A stretch of DNA of 64,000 bases from an uncultured Phycisphaerales bacterium (GTDB taxonomy: Bacteria > Planctomycetota > Phycisphaerae > Sedimentisphaerales > Anaerobacaceae): positions 106,399 to 170,398 of the forward strand of contig CALEZT010000268.1 in NCBI GenBank assembly GCA_937927975.1, given 5' to 3'. The position numbers and the translations under genes were made by a program. The notes beneath the pieces are model-generated. The model ran no database searches and was not told where the DNA came from. It worked only from the letters and a program-made list of their open reading frames with translations. Shown here piece after piece: positions 1 to 7,871 of this stretch (its first letter is position 1; every line of letters begins with the position of its first letter).

Positions 1-90
1 ATCGGCGTGGGCAACAAGGCCGCTCCGACCAAGGGCGGCGCCGGCATCGTGTACATCGACGACATCGGCTACGGGCGTCCGCTTCCGTAG
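1..90 (+). CDS. C-terminal end of a secreted/surface protein (partial)
   Basis: The window opens inside an open frame that ends in TAG at 88-90 and encodes 29 residues ending GIVYIDDIGYGRPLP. An ending of the form VYIDDI followed by a short RP-containing tail is common at the end of LamG/concanavalin-like exoproteins of Phycisphaerae, where it closes a beta-sandwich domain; this is recalled, not searched. The rest of the gene lies outside the window, so the function cannot be given. A strong terminator follows 62 bases later, which supports this being the real end of a plus-strand gene. Confidence 0.6.
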   Translation: MGVGNKAAPTKGGAGIVYIDDIGYGRPLP

Positions 91-151
91 GAGTCTGTCG
101 GACATAGCGTCATGCTGTCCCTAAGAGGCATGATGCATCCATGGAACACCC

Positions 152-195
152 AGGCGGGACCTCCGTCGTAAGACACGGGGGCCCGCCTTCTTTTT
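152..195 (+). terminator. Rho-independent terminator
   Basis: AGGCGGG (152-158) pairs with CCCGCCT (182-188), and the stem extends inward through an imperfect CCTCCGT/ACGGGGG part. It is followed by TCTTTTT (189-195). It lies 62 bases after the stop of the partial gene at the window start and would end its transcript before the convergent gene at 274-1389. Confidence 0.75.
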
Positions 196-273
196 GTCCT
201 GGAGATGGAGATCGGTCCCGGGTGGGTCTTGCCGCCGGACGGGATTCTCGTCGCGAAAGTCCGTGCTCGGCTG

Positions 274-1389
274 TCAAATGCGTTTGCGGGCGGCCATCCT
301 CTCGACGGCTTCGTCCAGAACCGGGACCAGATTCCGCCACTCGAATCGCCTTAGGCGAGTTCTCAGAGACTGGGCAGCGTCCGGCAGCGAACCGTCACGT
401 TCCAGGCGGGTGGCCAGGCCGGCCAGCCTGGCCGCGAGGTTCTCCGGCGTGCCGTCGTAGAAGAAATCGTCATTGGGCCAGGCGAAGATGTCGGGGTACG
501 CAAGGCGGCGGGGGACGAGCGGATATGCGCCGGCCAGCGAAGCCTCCACGGCGCTGAGGCCGAAGAACTCGTGCCGGGCGGTCGAGACGAATACGTCGGC
601 TTCCAGCAGGGCGGCTTCATAGTCGCTCCGTTGCGGTTGATAGCCCCAGCGGTCGATCCGATCGGCAAAGAGCGATTGCGCTTCGGCAAAGACTCTGGGA
701 ACCTCGCGAAACTGCTCCCCGACGACGCTGATTCGGAAAGGGATGTCCCGATCCTTGAGCTTCGTAACGGCTTCGAAGAAACCCTCGGGATTCTTGTCGT
801 GCTCCCAGCGTGCCGCCCATAGGATGCGCAAAGGACCCGGGGGGCGATTTCGCCGAGGGGGCAGTGGCTTGACGCCGGGCGGATGGATCTCAGACTTCTC
901 GCGGATTCGTTCGATGGCCTCGACGGGCTGATGGTCGGGCATGCGGTTCAGCAACGAGCCCAGGGCGTCCAGGAACGAGTCGCGATGAAAGGCCGAATTG
1001 AACCAGACTGCGTCGGCGGCCAGGGCGCTGGTCAGATTCGTCATCGCGAACTGGTAGTCGCGTTCGTTCTCGCATCGGACCGGATACGTCAGTTGGTTCT
1101 CGTGGAAGTAGACGACCGTGGGCAGATCCCGGACTCCGCGGGGGGCCAGGCCGAGAAACTCCGCCAGATTCAGCATATCCGAACACAGCAGCAGGTCCCA
1201 GCGGTCTCCTCGGGCGAGTTGCCGCTCCACCTGGTGGGCGAAAGTGACGGCGGCGTGGCGCATCCGCCATTTCCATTTGTAGGGAGGCAGCGACAGCACG
1301 GACCATGTGTGTCGTCCCGCCTCCGACCATCCATCGAAGAAGGCCTTGTGGCTGCCGCCGTAATAGGGCTCCAGTGCCAGAATCCGCAT
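274..1389 (-). CDS. DUF3524 glycosyltransferase, tRNA-queuosine alpha-mannosyltransferase-like
   Basis: A 371-residue protein. The frame stays open upstream, but the first residues that fit the family are MRILALEPYYGGSHKAF, so I start at 1389. The N-terminal half (about 1-170) is a DUF3524 domain with the family signatures YYGGSHKAF near residue 9 and YFHENQLTYPV near residue 98. The C-terminal half is a GT-B Rossmann domain with LRILWAARWEHDKNPEGFF near 187 and the nucleotide-sugar loop ARHEFFGLSAVEA near 267. The family contains human GTDC1/QTMAN, which puts mannose on queuosine in tRNA-Asp. The role of bacterial members is not established to my knowledge, and no queuosine gene is nearby. 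It is cytoplasmic (no signal peptide). Another sugar or acceptor is possible. Confidence 0.8.
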   Translation of the reverse strand: MRILALEPYYGGSHKAFFDGWSEAGRHTWSVLSLPPYKWKWRMRHAAVTFAHQVERQLARGDRWDLLLCSDMLNLAEFLGLAPRGVRDLPTVVYFHENQLTYPVRCENERDYQFAMTNLTSALAADAVWFNSAFHRDSFLDALGSLLNRMPDHQPVEAIERIREKSEIHPPGVKPLPPRRNRPPGPLRILWAARWEHDKNPEGFFEAVTKLKDRDIPFRISVVGEQFREVPRVFAEAQSLFADRIDRWGYQPQRSDYEAALLEADVFVSTARHEFFGLSAVEASLAGAYPLVPRRLAYPDIFAWPNDDFFYDGTPENLAARLAGLATRLERDGSLPDAAQSLRTRLRRFEWRNLVPVLDEAVERMAARKRI

Positions 1390-1522
1390 CGGTATGTCAC
1401 CCGGTCGCGTTCGGTTCCCGGCCGAAGCTCGGGCGGGTCTGTACCCGTCCGAAACGGACTGCTCCGACCGTGTTGCGACCCAGTGTACCAGTGCCCATGA
1501 CGAACGCAAGTCGCTCCGACGT

Positions 1523-3772
1523 CTAGTCGAAGGCGTACCAGGAGACTCCCTCCAATTTCCACACCTCAGAGGACTGTTCGACGAGGTTCTTCTTCTCGGT
1601 TTCACTGATCGTGTAGAAATGACGGCTGTTCTTCTGGGACCAGAAGTGATACACCGGCTTGCTGCCGACCGGCGCCTGGTCGGGCGGGTACGCATAGAAG
1701 ACGATTCCCTCGAAAGTCCAGGTCTCCGAGAATTCGCGGATCAGCCTGTCTTTCTCGGCTTCGCTGATCGTGTAGAAATGCGTGCCCAGCTTGTCGGACC
1801 AGAATCGATAGACCGGCGCCAGGCCAGGGTCGTTGGCGGGTGCACTCTGTGTCGTGAGAAGCTCGAACGCCAGGTCCCAGGCGACGCCGGCAGGATTCTC
1901 GATGGAGGAACCGGCGACCCAGCGACTGCCCACGGCGGGCGGCCAGGGACTCGTCGCGCCGCTGGGAGGGGTGACTGCCGAGACCTGCACGGCGCCTGTG
2001 TCGGAGAACAGCGGCCTGGTGGTCCAGCCCCAGGGATGGGCAGGCGTCGAAGAGGTCGTGTCGTAGAGAACCGCGATGCTCAGCCAGTAGTCGGCCGGGA
2101 TCGGCGCGTTGCTCTTGTCTCTCGCCAGGGGCGGATTGAACCACTGGTCCTGCGAGAGCATGCAGGTGAACTGGAAGCAACTGTCGTCGGCAAGCCTGCG
2201 AGGGTCGCTGTGATAGCCGGCCAGACTCCAGGTCCAGTCGGTGCAGAACTTCTCCCAAACGAGCGTGTCGGGACGCCCTTGGCCGGAGTCCGTCCACATC
2301 GCGATCTGGAAAGCCAGGGGCAGCACCGGCGGGAGCATAGGTTGGGTCCAGCCGTCAAAGGCTCCCCACCACTGAATGGCGGTGATCGGGCGCTCGTCCT
2401 GGTGTTTCCAGTCGTCGGCGACGATCCGATGGAGGTTCAGGTCCGACCGTTCGCTCCAGCCGTTGAAGATGAACGGGGTCGCTGCGTCGAACCGTTGGGT
2501 CGCCTGGCTCCACTTGAGTCCGCCTTTGCCCGAGTTGGTCTGCGGTTCGAACTGCTGGGCCAGGGTGATTCGGTAGTCCTCGACCTCGCCGTCGTCGGCC
2601 AGGCCATAGTAGGAAAGAAGCCCGCGGGTATTGAAGCGGAATCGCGCGTAGGTCGATCCCGCCGCTGCGGTTGCCGGGATGCGGAAGGTCAGTCGATTCA
2701 CTCCCGCGTCCACGAGTTCGTCCGAGAAGATCTGTTCGCCGGGGTCGGCGAAGTCCCCGTCTCGATTGAAGTCGATCCATGCGTTGATATAACCGGTGGC
2801 GGAAGCGGTCGCCTCGAGGGTCGCCGACGCGCCCGGCAGCAGGGGCGAGGTGAACACGATTCCATCCTCGTCGGCGCTGTCGTGGAAGTCGTCGCCCAGC
2901 GCCGTCGTGTCGGGCCTTCCGTCGGGTTCGACGTCACAGGTTCTGCCCAGGTAGACGCCGTTGACTTTGACGTGTCTGGCGCCGTCGCTGGAGACGAGGG
3001 TCTTGTAGCTATTCGGCGCGTCGCCGAAGTCTATGCGGCCTCCAATGCCGGGGGTGCCATCGTCCGCGATGCAATCATCGCAGGAACTCTCGGGCCCGAG
3101 CCATTCCAGAGGGGACGGGCACTCATCCTCGTACGTGATGGTGCATTCGCCGGTCTCGCGGTTGCAGCAGGCGCCGGGTCTGGCCCGGCACTTGTGCATC
3201 GCGCCTCGGAACAGATAGGCGTTTCGTCCGCGGACCTCGATCGAAACCCACTCGGGGTTGTACTCCTTGATGATATGGCTGTAGATCGGCTCGATCGTCC
3301 CGATGTACCAGCCGTCGACGAGGTACACTCGCCGGGACGCCATGTACCGGGCTTCCTGGTCTGCGGTCGCGGCGTCGCCGGGAAGCGGAGGGCGGTTGAG
3401 TCCGAGCTTGGACCATTCCGGCGTCGTCCAGTTGAAGTTGACTTCGACGTAGGTCAGTTTGGACCGGTCGATGGCCTTGATGTAGACTTCGTATTTGAGA
3501 TACCCTTCGCGGTTCTCGCTGAAAGGCTCGTTGTAGTACCACTGGCGGTACCACCCGGTCTGGGGGTAGTGGTACCAGGCGCCGTTGTTGTAGCCGTGTC
3601 CGTCGCCCTCGACGAGTTTGCCGTCGGAACCCAGCAGGATGCGGAACCAGGCGCCGGGGTACAAGTCGGGATTCTCGTGGTCGTTGTATTGCGCCCGGAC
3701 GAAGGGCACAGCGACGGTCGACACGATAAGGAAGGTGAACAGGAACAACTTGCGAGCGTTCGAGAGACTCAT
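1523..3772 (-). CDS. Secreted GEVED-domain protein with C-terminal DUF5648 repeats
   Basis: A 749-residue exoprotein with a clear signal peptide (hydrophobic residues about 8-22, cleavage near FVRA). A cysteine-rich stretch follows near residue 195-235. A GEVED domain (about 247-400) starts at RIDFGDAPNSYKT, carries the WIDFNRDGDFADPGE acidic loop, which probably binds calcium, and ends ADDGEVEDYRI. The middle part (about 405-640, with ERPITAIQWWGAFDGWT) resembles the planctomycete DUF7901 domain, from memory. The last about 100 residues hold two DUF5648 repeats of the form YRFWSDKLGTHFYTIS and YHFWSQKNSRHFYTIS. DUF5648 repeats are usually found at the ends of surface or secreted enzymes and are thought to bind carbohydrate or cell wall. 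No enzymatic domain is seen, so adhesion or binding is more likely than catalysis. There is no sorting tail or anchor. Confidence 0.8.
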   Translation of the reverse strand: MSLSNARKLFLFTFLIVSTVAVPFVRAQYNDHENPDLYPGAWFRILLGSDGKLVEGDGHGYNNGAWYHYPQTGWYRQWYYNEPFSENREGYLKYEVYIKAIDRSKLTYVEVNFNWTTPEWSKLGLNRPPLPGDAATADQEARYMASRRVYLVDGWYIGTIEPIYSHIIKEYNPEWVSIEVRGRNAYLFRGAMHKCRARPGACCNRETGECTITYEDECPSPLEWLGPESSCDDCIADDGTPGIGGRIDFGDAPNSYKTLVSSDGARHVKVNGVYLGRTCDVEPDGRPDTTALGDDFHDSADEDGIVFTSPLLPGASATLEATASATGYINAWIDFNRDGDFADPGEQIFSDELVDAGVNRLTFRIPATAAAGSTYARFRFNTRGLLSYYGLADDGEVEDYRITLAQQFEPQTNSGKGGLKWSQATQRFDAATPFIFNGWSERSDLNLHRIVADDWKHQDERPITAIQWWGAFDGWTQPMLPPVLPLAFQIAMWTDSGQGRPDTLVWEKFCTDWTWSLAGYHSDPRRLADDSCFQFTCMLSQDQWFNPPLARDKSNAPIPADYWLSIAVLYDTTSSTPAHPWGWTTRPLFSDTGAVQVSAVTPPSGATSPWPPAVGSRWVAGSSIENPAGVAWDLAFELLTTQSAPANDPGLAPVYRFWSDKLGTHFYTISEAEKDRLIREFSETWTFEGIVFYAYPPDQAPVGSKPVYHFWSQKNSRHFYTISETEKKNLVEQSSEVWKLEGVSWYAFD

Positions 3773-4229
3773 ACACGTATTCCCATCTCAGGCTTTCCAG
3801 GGGTTCATGCGTCGAATCGGATGCGGTCGCCTTGGTCGTGCCTGGACGGAGCCTGGCTGCATCCGGTTCCCAATCGAATCGGCGTTCGGAGCGTTCCCCT
3901 GGAGCACAATGCCGTCGGGCAGAACCTCGCCTGATCCACGATGGCGAAGAAAGGGCCTCCCTGAGAACGGCAAGATGCCGTTTGCGACCGAGAAAGAACC
4001 GCGAATTGGGCCTCGAAAGGCCGGCGGCGATGCCCGACCCTGCCACGGACCGGTTGACCCTCGCTGTCGCGACCCCTTCGCGGAGGGCTCTCTATGGCCC
4101 CGGAGCGTCCGAGAAGATCGGGGCAAGTCGGCGGGATGAACCTCGGGCCGGCCAAGGTGTATAATCTCGGTGCCCGGTCCGTTTCGGGCGATCGATTGCA
4201 GCCGGGGTCCCGGGGAGATTCACAGGACG
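3773..4229. other. Divergent intergenic region, no gene recognised
   Basis: These 457 bases separate the minus-strand GEVED protein from the photolyase. Open frames of about 110 codons exist on both strands, but none has recognisable residues or a convincing ribosome site, and they look like GC-rich chance frames. The only signal I can support is a TATAAT hexamer at 4160-4165 ahead of the photolyase. Confidence 0.5.
4160..4165 (+). promoter_or_regulatory. Candidate -10 box of the photolyase promoter
   Basis: A perfect TATAAT at 4160-4165 would start transcription near 4172, giving a leader of about 58 bases before the ATG at 4230. No good -35 hexamer lies 16-18 bases upstream (TGAACC or close variants), so this may need an activator or be weak. 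It argues against the in-frame upstream start at 4170. Confidence 0.45.
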
Positions 4230-5588
4230 ATGATTCAAGCGGAACGAATCCAGCGGATCAACCGTCAACCTGTTCGAGAGGGTCGGTACGTCTTGTACTG
4301 GATGCAGGCGGCCCAGCGGGCTCGGTGCAACCATGCCCTGGAGCACGCCATCGACAAAGCCAACGAACTGGGCAAGCCGGTCGTCGTCGCGTTCGGCCTG
4401 GCTGCGGATTTTCCCGAGGCCAACGCCCGACACTTTCACTTTCTGCTCGAAGGATTGCGAGGCACGCAGCGGGAACTGCGAGAACGGGGCGTTCAGATGG
4501 TTCTTCGTGCGAAGTCGCCCACAGCCTGTGTTCCCGATCTCGCTCGAGAAGCCTGTCTGGTTGTGGCGGATGCAGGGCACCTGAGGCTTCAGCGTCAATG
4601 GCGCGCCGAGGTGGGGCAGGCCCTGGGATGCGCCCTGGTCGAGGTCGAGACGAATTTGATCGTTCCGGTCGAAGAGGCGGCGGACAAGGAGAACTTCTCC
4701 GCCGGGACATTCCGCCCGCGAATTCACCGGAAGCTCGACGCCTACCTGGTCGGACTGAAGCCTCGCACGGTTCGCAAGGACTCTCTGGGTTTGAAGCTCG
4801 ACAGTCTTGACCTGGGCGACGTCGACCGGCTGGTGCGAAACCTCAAGGTGGACACTTCTGTAGGCAAGGCAGGGGGATTTGTCGGCGGGGCCGACGAGGC
4901 GCAGAGGCGATTGGACGAGTTCCTTGCGAACCGGCTCGACGCCTATCCGACGGATCGCAACGATCCCAATCTCGACGGCCAGTCCCACTTGAGTCCCTAT
5001 CTGCATTTCGGGCAGGTCTCGCCGCTCGACGTGGCGTTGCAGGCCAGACAAAAGAGGGGCGGGGGGCTGGATGCGTTTCTGGAAGAACTGATCGTCCGCC
5101 GGGAGCTGAGCCACAATTTCGTTCACTACAATCCTCGGTACGACAGCTTCGAATGCCTGCCGCCATGGGCGACGCGGACGCTGAACTTCCATGGTCGCGA
5201 CAAGAGAGAGCCCGTTTACACGCTGGAACAGTTCGAGGCCGCACGGACGCATGATCCGTACTGGAACGCCGCTCAGCGGGAGATGGTCCTCACCGGCAAA
5301 ATGCACGGCTACATGAGGATGTACTGGGGCAAGAAGATCCTGGAGTGGTCCGAGACTCCAAACGAGGGGTTCAGGATCGCATTGTATCTCAACAACCGGT
5401 ATGAGCTGGACGGGCGCGATGCGAACGGCTACGCGGGCGTCGCGTGGTGTTTCGGCAAGCACGACCGGGCCTGGGCGGATCGATCTGTTTTCGGCAAGAT
5501 CCGGTACATGAACGCCGCCGGACTGAAACGCAAGTTCGATCCCGACGCATACGTCGAGAGGGTCGAGCGATTGGGCGTTCGGGAGTAG
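4230..5588 (+). CDS. Class II deoxyribodipyrimidine photolyase
   Basis: A 452-residue light-driven repair enzyme that splits UV-induced cyclobutane pyrimidine dimers, using FADH-. I chose the ATG at 4230 because GGGGAG sits 12 bases upstream and the frame before it has no family residues. The N-terminal alpha/beta antenna domain begins with RYVLYWMQAAQRARCNHAL (about 14-33), typical of class II enzymes. The C-terminal helical FAD domain contains YMRMYWGKKILEW near residue 362 and WCFGKHDRAW near residue 407, both class II hallmarks. The length matches the class (about 450-480). It is followed 6 bases later by an epimerase gene and is probably co-transcribed with it. A photolyase implies exposure to sunlight in the habitat. 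Confidence 0.93.
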   Translation: MIQAERIQRINRQPVREGRYVLYWMQAAQRARCNHALEHAIDKANELGKPVVVAFGLAADFPEANARHFHFLLEGLRGTQRELRERGVQMVLRAKSPTACVPDLAREACLVVADAGHLRLQRQWRAEVGQALGCALVEVETNLIVPVEEAADKENFSAGTFRPRIHRKLDAYLVGLKPRTVRKDSLGLKLDSLDLGDVDRLVRNLKVDTSVGKAGGFVGGADEAQRRLDEFLANRLDAYPTDRNDPNLDGQSHLSPYLHFGQVSPLDVALQARQKRGGGLDAFLEELIVRRELSHNFVHYNPRYDSFECLPPWATRTLNFHGRDKREPVYTLEQFEAARTHDPYWNAAQREMVLTGKMHGYMRMYWGKKILEWSETPNEGFRIALYLNNRYELDGRDANGYAGVAWCFGKHDRAWADRSVFGKIRYMNAAGLKRKFDPDAYVERVERLGVRE

Positions 5589-5594
5589 GTGGAC

Positions 5595-6533
5595 ATGGCC
5601 AAACGCATCGTGATTTCCGGGGCGACAGGGTTCATCGGCAGGACGCTGTGCAGAGACCTCTGCGACCAGTACGAGATCGTCGCGCTTTCCCGCGACGCCA
5701 AGCGGGCGGCGAACCTGCTTGGAGACCATGCCCAGGTGTGCGAATGGGACGGGAGGACCGCGAGCTTCTGGTCTGCCCAGGTGGACGGGGCATATGCGAT
5801 CATCAATCTGGCGGGTGAGAACGTAGGGCAGGGCCGGTGGACGCAGGCCAAGCTGGACAGCATCGCACAGAGCCGCTCCAGCGGCGCCGTCGCGGTTGTG
5901 GACGCGGTGGCTGCGGTGAAGAACAAACCCGCGTTGGTGATCCAGGGTTCAGCGGTCGGTTATTACGGCTCGCGGGGCGACGAGATTCTCACGGAGAGCT
6001 CCGCCCCCGGCGCATCGTTCTTGGCTGATGTGTGCCGACGGTGCGAGTCCATCGCGACGCGGGTTGAGAAGCAAGGGGTTCGATATGTCGCGATCCGCAC
6101 CGGCATTGTGCTCGGCCGGGACGGCGGGGCCCTGCCCAGATTGATGATGCCGTTTCGATTCTTCCTGGGAGGGTACGTCGGCACCGGCAAGCAGTGGTTT
6201 CCCTGGATCAGTCTGGAGGACGAGGTCCGAGCGATTCGTTTCCTGCTGGAGAACCCGAGCCTCCAGGGGGCGTTCAACCTGACTTCCCCCCATCCGGCCA
6301 CTCTCAAGCAGGTCGCCCGCTCGCTGGGGCAGGCGCTTCGCAGGCCGGCATGGTTCAGGACGCCGGCTTTGGCGGTTCGACTGGCGATGGGTCGGATGGT
6401 CGACGAGACGCTCCTGGCCAGCCACAGAGCGATTCCCCAAAGATTGACCGACGCAGGGTTTCAATTCGAGCATTCGCAACTGGATTCTGCATTCGCAGCC
6501 ATCCTTCAAGGAGAGAACTATGAGTCTGAGTGA
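5595..6533 (+). CDS. TIGR01777-family NAD-dependent epimerase/dehydratase-like protein
   Basis: A 312-residue extended SDR protein. The ATG at 5595 is preceded by GGAG at 5582-5585, 9 bases upstream, which decides it over the in-frame GTG at 5589. The N-terminus holds the Rossmann motif GATGFIGRTL; INLAGENVGQGRW and SAVGYYGSRGD follow, with the catalytic-type tyrosine in YYG. The C-terminal 50 residues match the DUF1731 cap (RPAWFRTPALAVRLAMG, then LASHRAIPQRL). The family includes E. coli YfcH and plant SULA; its substrate is not settled. Its last 14 bases overlap the start of the next gene, so the two are translationally coupled. Confidence 0.88.
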   Translation: MAKRIVISGATGFIGRTLCRDLCDQYEIVALSRDAKRAANLLGDHAQVCEWDGRTASFWSAQVDGAYAIINLAGENVGQGRWTQAKLDSIAQSRSSGAVAVVDAVAAVKNKPALVIQGSAVGYYGSRGDEILTESSAPGASFLADVCRRCESIATRVEKQGVRYVAIRTGIVLGRDGGALPRLMMPFRFFLGGYVGTGKQWFPWISLEDEVRAIRFLLENPSLQGAFNLTSPHPATLKQVARSLGQALRRPAWFRTPALAVRLAMGRMVDETLLASHRAIPQRLTDAGFQFEHSQLDSAFAAILQGENYESE

Positions 6534-6906
6534 TTACTTCAAGAACGTGGAAGGGATTGGAATCCTGGCGACCGCCGATCGGCAGGGCAACGTCGATGTG
6601 GCTCTGTACGCCCGTCCGCACGTCATCAGCGAGGATGAAGTGGCGTTCATCATGAGCGATCGCCTGAGCCACGACAACGTCGCAGCCAATCCGCACGCGG
6701 CCTATCTGTTCCTGGAGCAAGACGCGCAGCGTTCCGGCGGCTACAACGGTCTGCGTCTGTACCTGACCCGCATGGAGGAGGAGACGGACCCTCAGAAGAT
6801 CGAGGCGATTCGACGAGAGAGCCGCAAGGGCCGGGACTACGGCGACCAGAAGAAATTCCTCGTCCATTTCACGGTCGAAGGGACTCGCCGCCTCGTCGGA
6901 GACTGA
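6520..6906 (+). CDS. Pyridoxamine 5'-phosphate oxidase-family (split-barrel flavin-binding) protein
   Basis: A 128-residue protein of the small PPOX/FMN-binding split-barrel class. GIGILATADRQGNVDVALYA near residue 11 is the usual first strand pair, and MSDRLSHDNVAANPHAAYLF near residue 50 is the second conserved block. The core is much shorter than true PdxH (about 215), so it is unlikely to make pyridoxal phosphate; stand-alone members often bind FMN, F420 or heme and act in redox stress. AAGGAGAG lies just before the ATG, inside the end of the epimerase gene. Confidence 0.82.
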   Translation: MSLSDYFKNVEGIGILATADRQGNVDVALYARPHVISEDEVAFIMSDRLSHDNVAANPHAAYLFLEQDAQRSGGYNGLRLYLTRMEEETDPQKIEAIRRESRKGRDYGDQKKFLVHFTVEGTRRLVGD

Positions 6907-7069
6907 CTCGTTCGGTGTCGCTTGCGGTTGACAGGTACATTAGAATTGCGGGTGTGTACACAGGGGCTGCATTTTTTTGTGACGAAGTGAATAAAATGTA
7001 AATACTTGTGCTGTAAGGATTTGTATTGAAACGCCTTTGTGGGGAACGAGAAAAACCGACGTCGCGAGG

Positions 7070-7098
7070 TTGACAGTCTCAGAGCGCCTGCCTATAGT
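7070..7098 (+). promoter_or_regulatory. Sigma-70-type promoter of rex and hydrogenase operon
   Basis: TTGACA (7070-7075), a 17-base spacer, then TATAGT (7093-7098). This is close to the housekeeping consensus. Transcription would begin near 7105, which rules out the longer in-frame start at 7039 and supports the ATG at 7153. Confidence 0.75.
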
Positions 7099-7111
7099 GA
7101 CATCATCCAGC

Positions 7112-7129
7112 TTGTGAATGTGAACGCAA
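7112..7129. promoter_or_regulatory. Candidate Rex operator in the rex leader
   Basis: TTGTGAATGTGAACGCAA at 7112-7129 resembles the Rex box TTGTGAA-N4-TTCACAA. The left half is perfect and the right half keeps C, CAA but has changes at three positions. It lies a few bases downstream of the predicted transcription start, where a bound repressor would block transcription. Rex autoregulation is common in other bacteria; here it is inferred. Confidence 0.45.
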
Positions 7130-7152
7130 GCACGAATGGAGTGTGGCGCGCG

Positions 7153-7827
7153 ATGAGGTATCGGAAAATCCCCGACGAAACGGTGCGACGCCTGCCCGTC
7201 TATCTGAGAGGTCTGCTGTTGTCGGCCGATCGTGGTCGAGAGCACATCTCCAGCCAGGTCCTGGCGGATTTCGTGGGCGTCCAGTCGTGGCAGATTCGGA
7301 AGGACTTTTCCTATTTCGGGGACTTCGGGACCCGTGGCGTCGGATACTCCATCGAGAAGCTCGCTCGCGAGATCAAGCGGATCCTGCGGTTGGACGTGAT
7401 CCGCAAGGCGGCCCTGGTGGGAGTCGGCGATTTGGGGACGGCTCTGCTGGCCTATCCGGGTTTCTGCGGGTACGGCCTGGACATCGTGGCGGCCTTCGAC
7501 GTCGATCCGGACAGGGTCGGCAAGGTCGTCAACGGGGTTCGGGTCGAGGATGCGTCGCAAATCGACGCGTTGCATGAGCGGGGCGTCATTTTGGCCATCG
7601 TCGCCGTTCCGCGGGCGGCGGCGCAATCGACGATCGATCGACTTGCGGAGGTGGGAGTCAGGGGGATCTTGAACTTTGCTCCGTGCAAGGTCGTGGCTCC
7701 CCGTCGGGTCAAGGTCATCTCTCTGGACATCGCCATGGAGTTGGCTCGCTTGCCTTATTACATGCCCACCGGAGGGGTCGGCGAGCATCCCCTGGGGAGC
7801 CGGAGTTCGCGGCAGAGAGCGTCGTAG
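7153..7827 (+). CDS. rex: Redox-sensing transcriptional repressor Rex
   Basis: A 224-residue NADH/NAD+-responsive repressor. The winged-helix DNA-binding domain (about 1-80) begins MRYRKIPDETVRRLPVY and contains QIRKDFSYFGDFGTRGVGY, the recognition-wing signature. The Rossmann domain (about 80-215) has ALVGVGDLGTALLAY, the NAD(H)-binding loop, then AAFDVDPDRVG. The C-terminal swapped helix ends near IAMELARLPYYM. I start at the ATG at 7153, with GGAG at 7138-7141 and a strong promoter at 7070-7098. The hydrogenase beta gene follows after 44 bases on the same strand, so Rex probably controls its own gene and a hydrogenase that reoxidises NAD(P)H when the pool is reduced. Confidence 0.95.
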   Translation: MRYRKIPDETVRRLPVYLRGLLLSADRGREHISSQVLADFVGVQSWQIRKDFSYFGDFGTRGVGYSIEKLAREIKRILRLDVIRKAALVGVGDLGTALLAYPGFCGYGLDIVAAFDVDPDRVGKVVNGVRVEDASQIDALHERGVILAIVAVPRAAAQSTIDRLAEVGVRGILNFAPCKVVAPRRVKVISLDIAMELARLPYYMPTGGVGEHPLGSRSSRQRAS

Positions 7828-7871
7828 CGTCATGAAACTGTTTTCGTGGTTTTTGGAGCCGGGATTGTCCC

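Noticed and set aside
1394..3934. An 846-codon plus-strand frame opposite the GEVED protein
   Set aside because: Shadow frame; the minus strand has the signal peptide and the GEVED and DUF5648 motifs.
3805..4164. Opposed open frames of about 110 codons in the gap before the photolyase
   Set aside because: No ribosome site, no recognisable residues, and similar length on both strands; treated as chance frames.
6928..6933. TTGACA upstream of rex as a promoter -35 box
   Set aside because: No acceptable -10 hexamer at 16-18 bases; the 7070-7098 pair is far better.
6977..6982. TTGTGA at the start of the AT-rich stretch before rex as a Rex operator
   Set aside because: Only the left half-site is present; the site at 7112-7129 is a better match and better placed.
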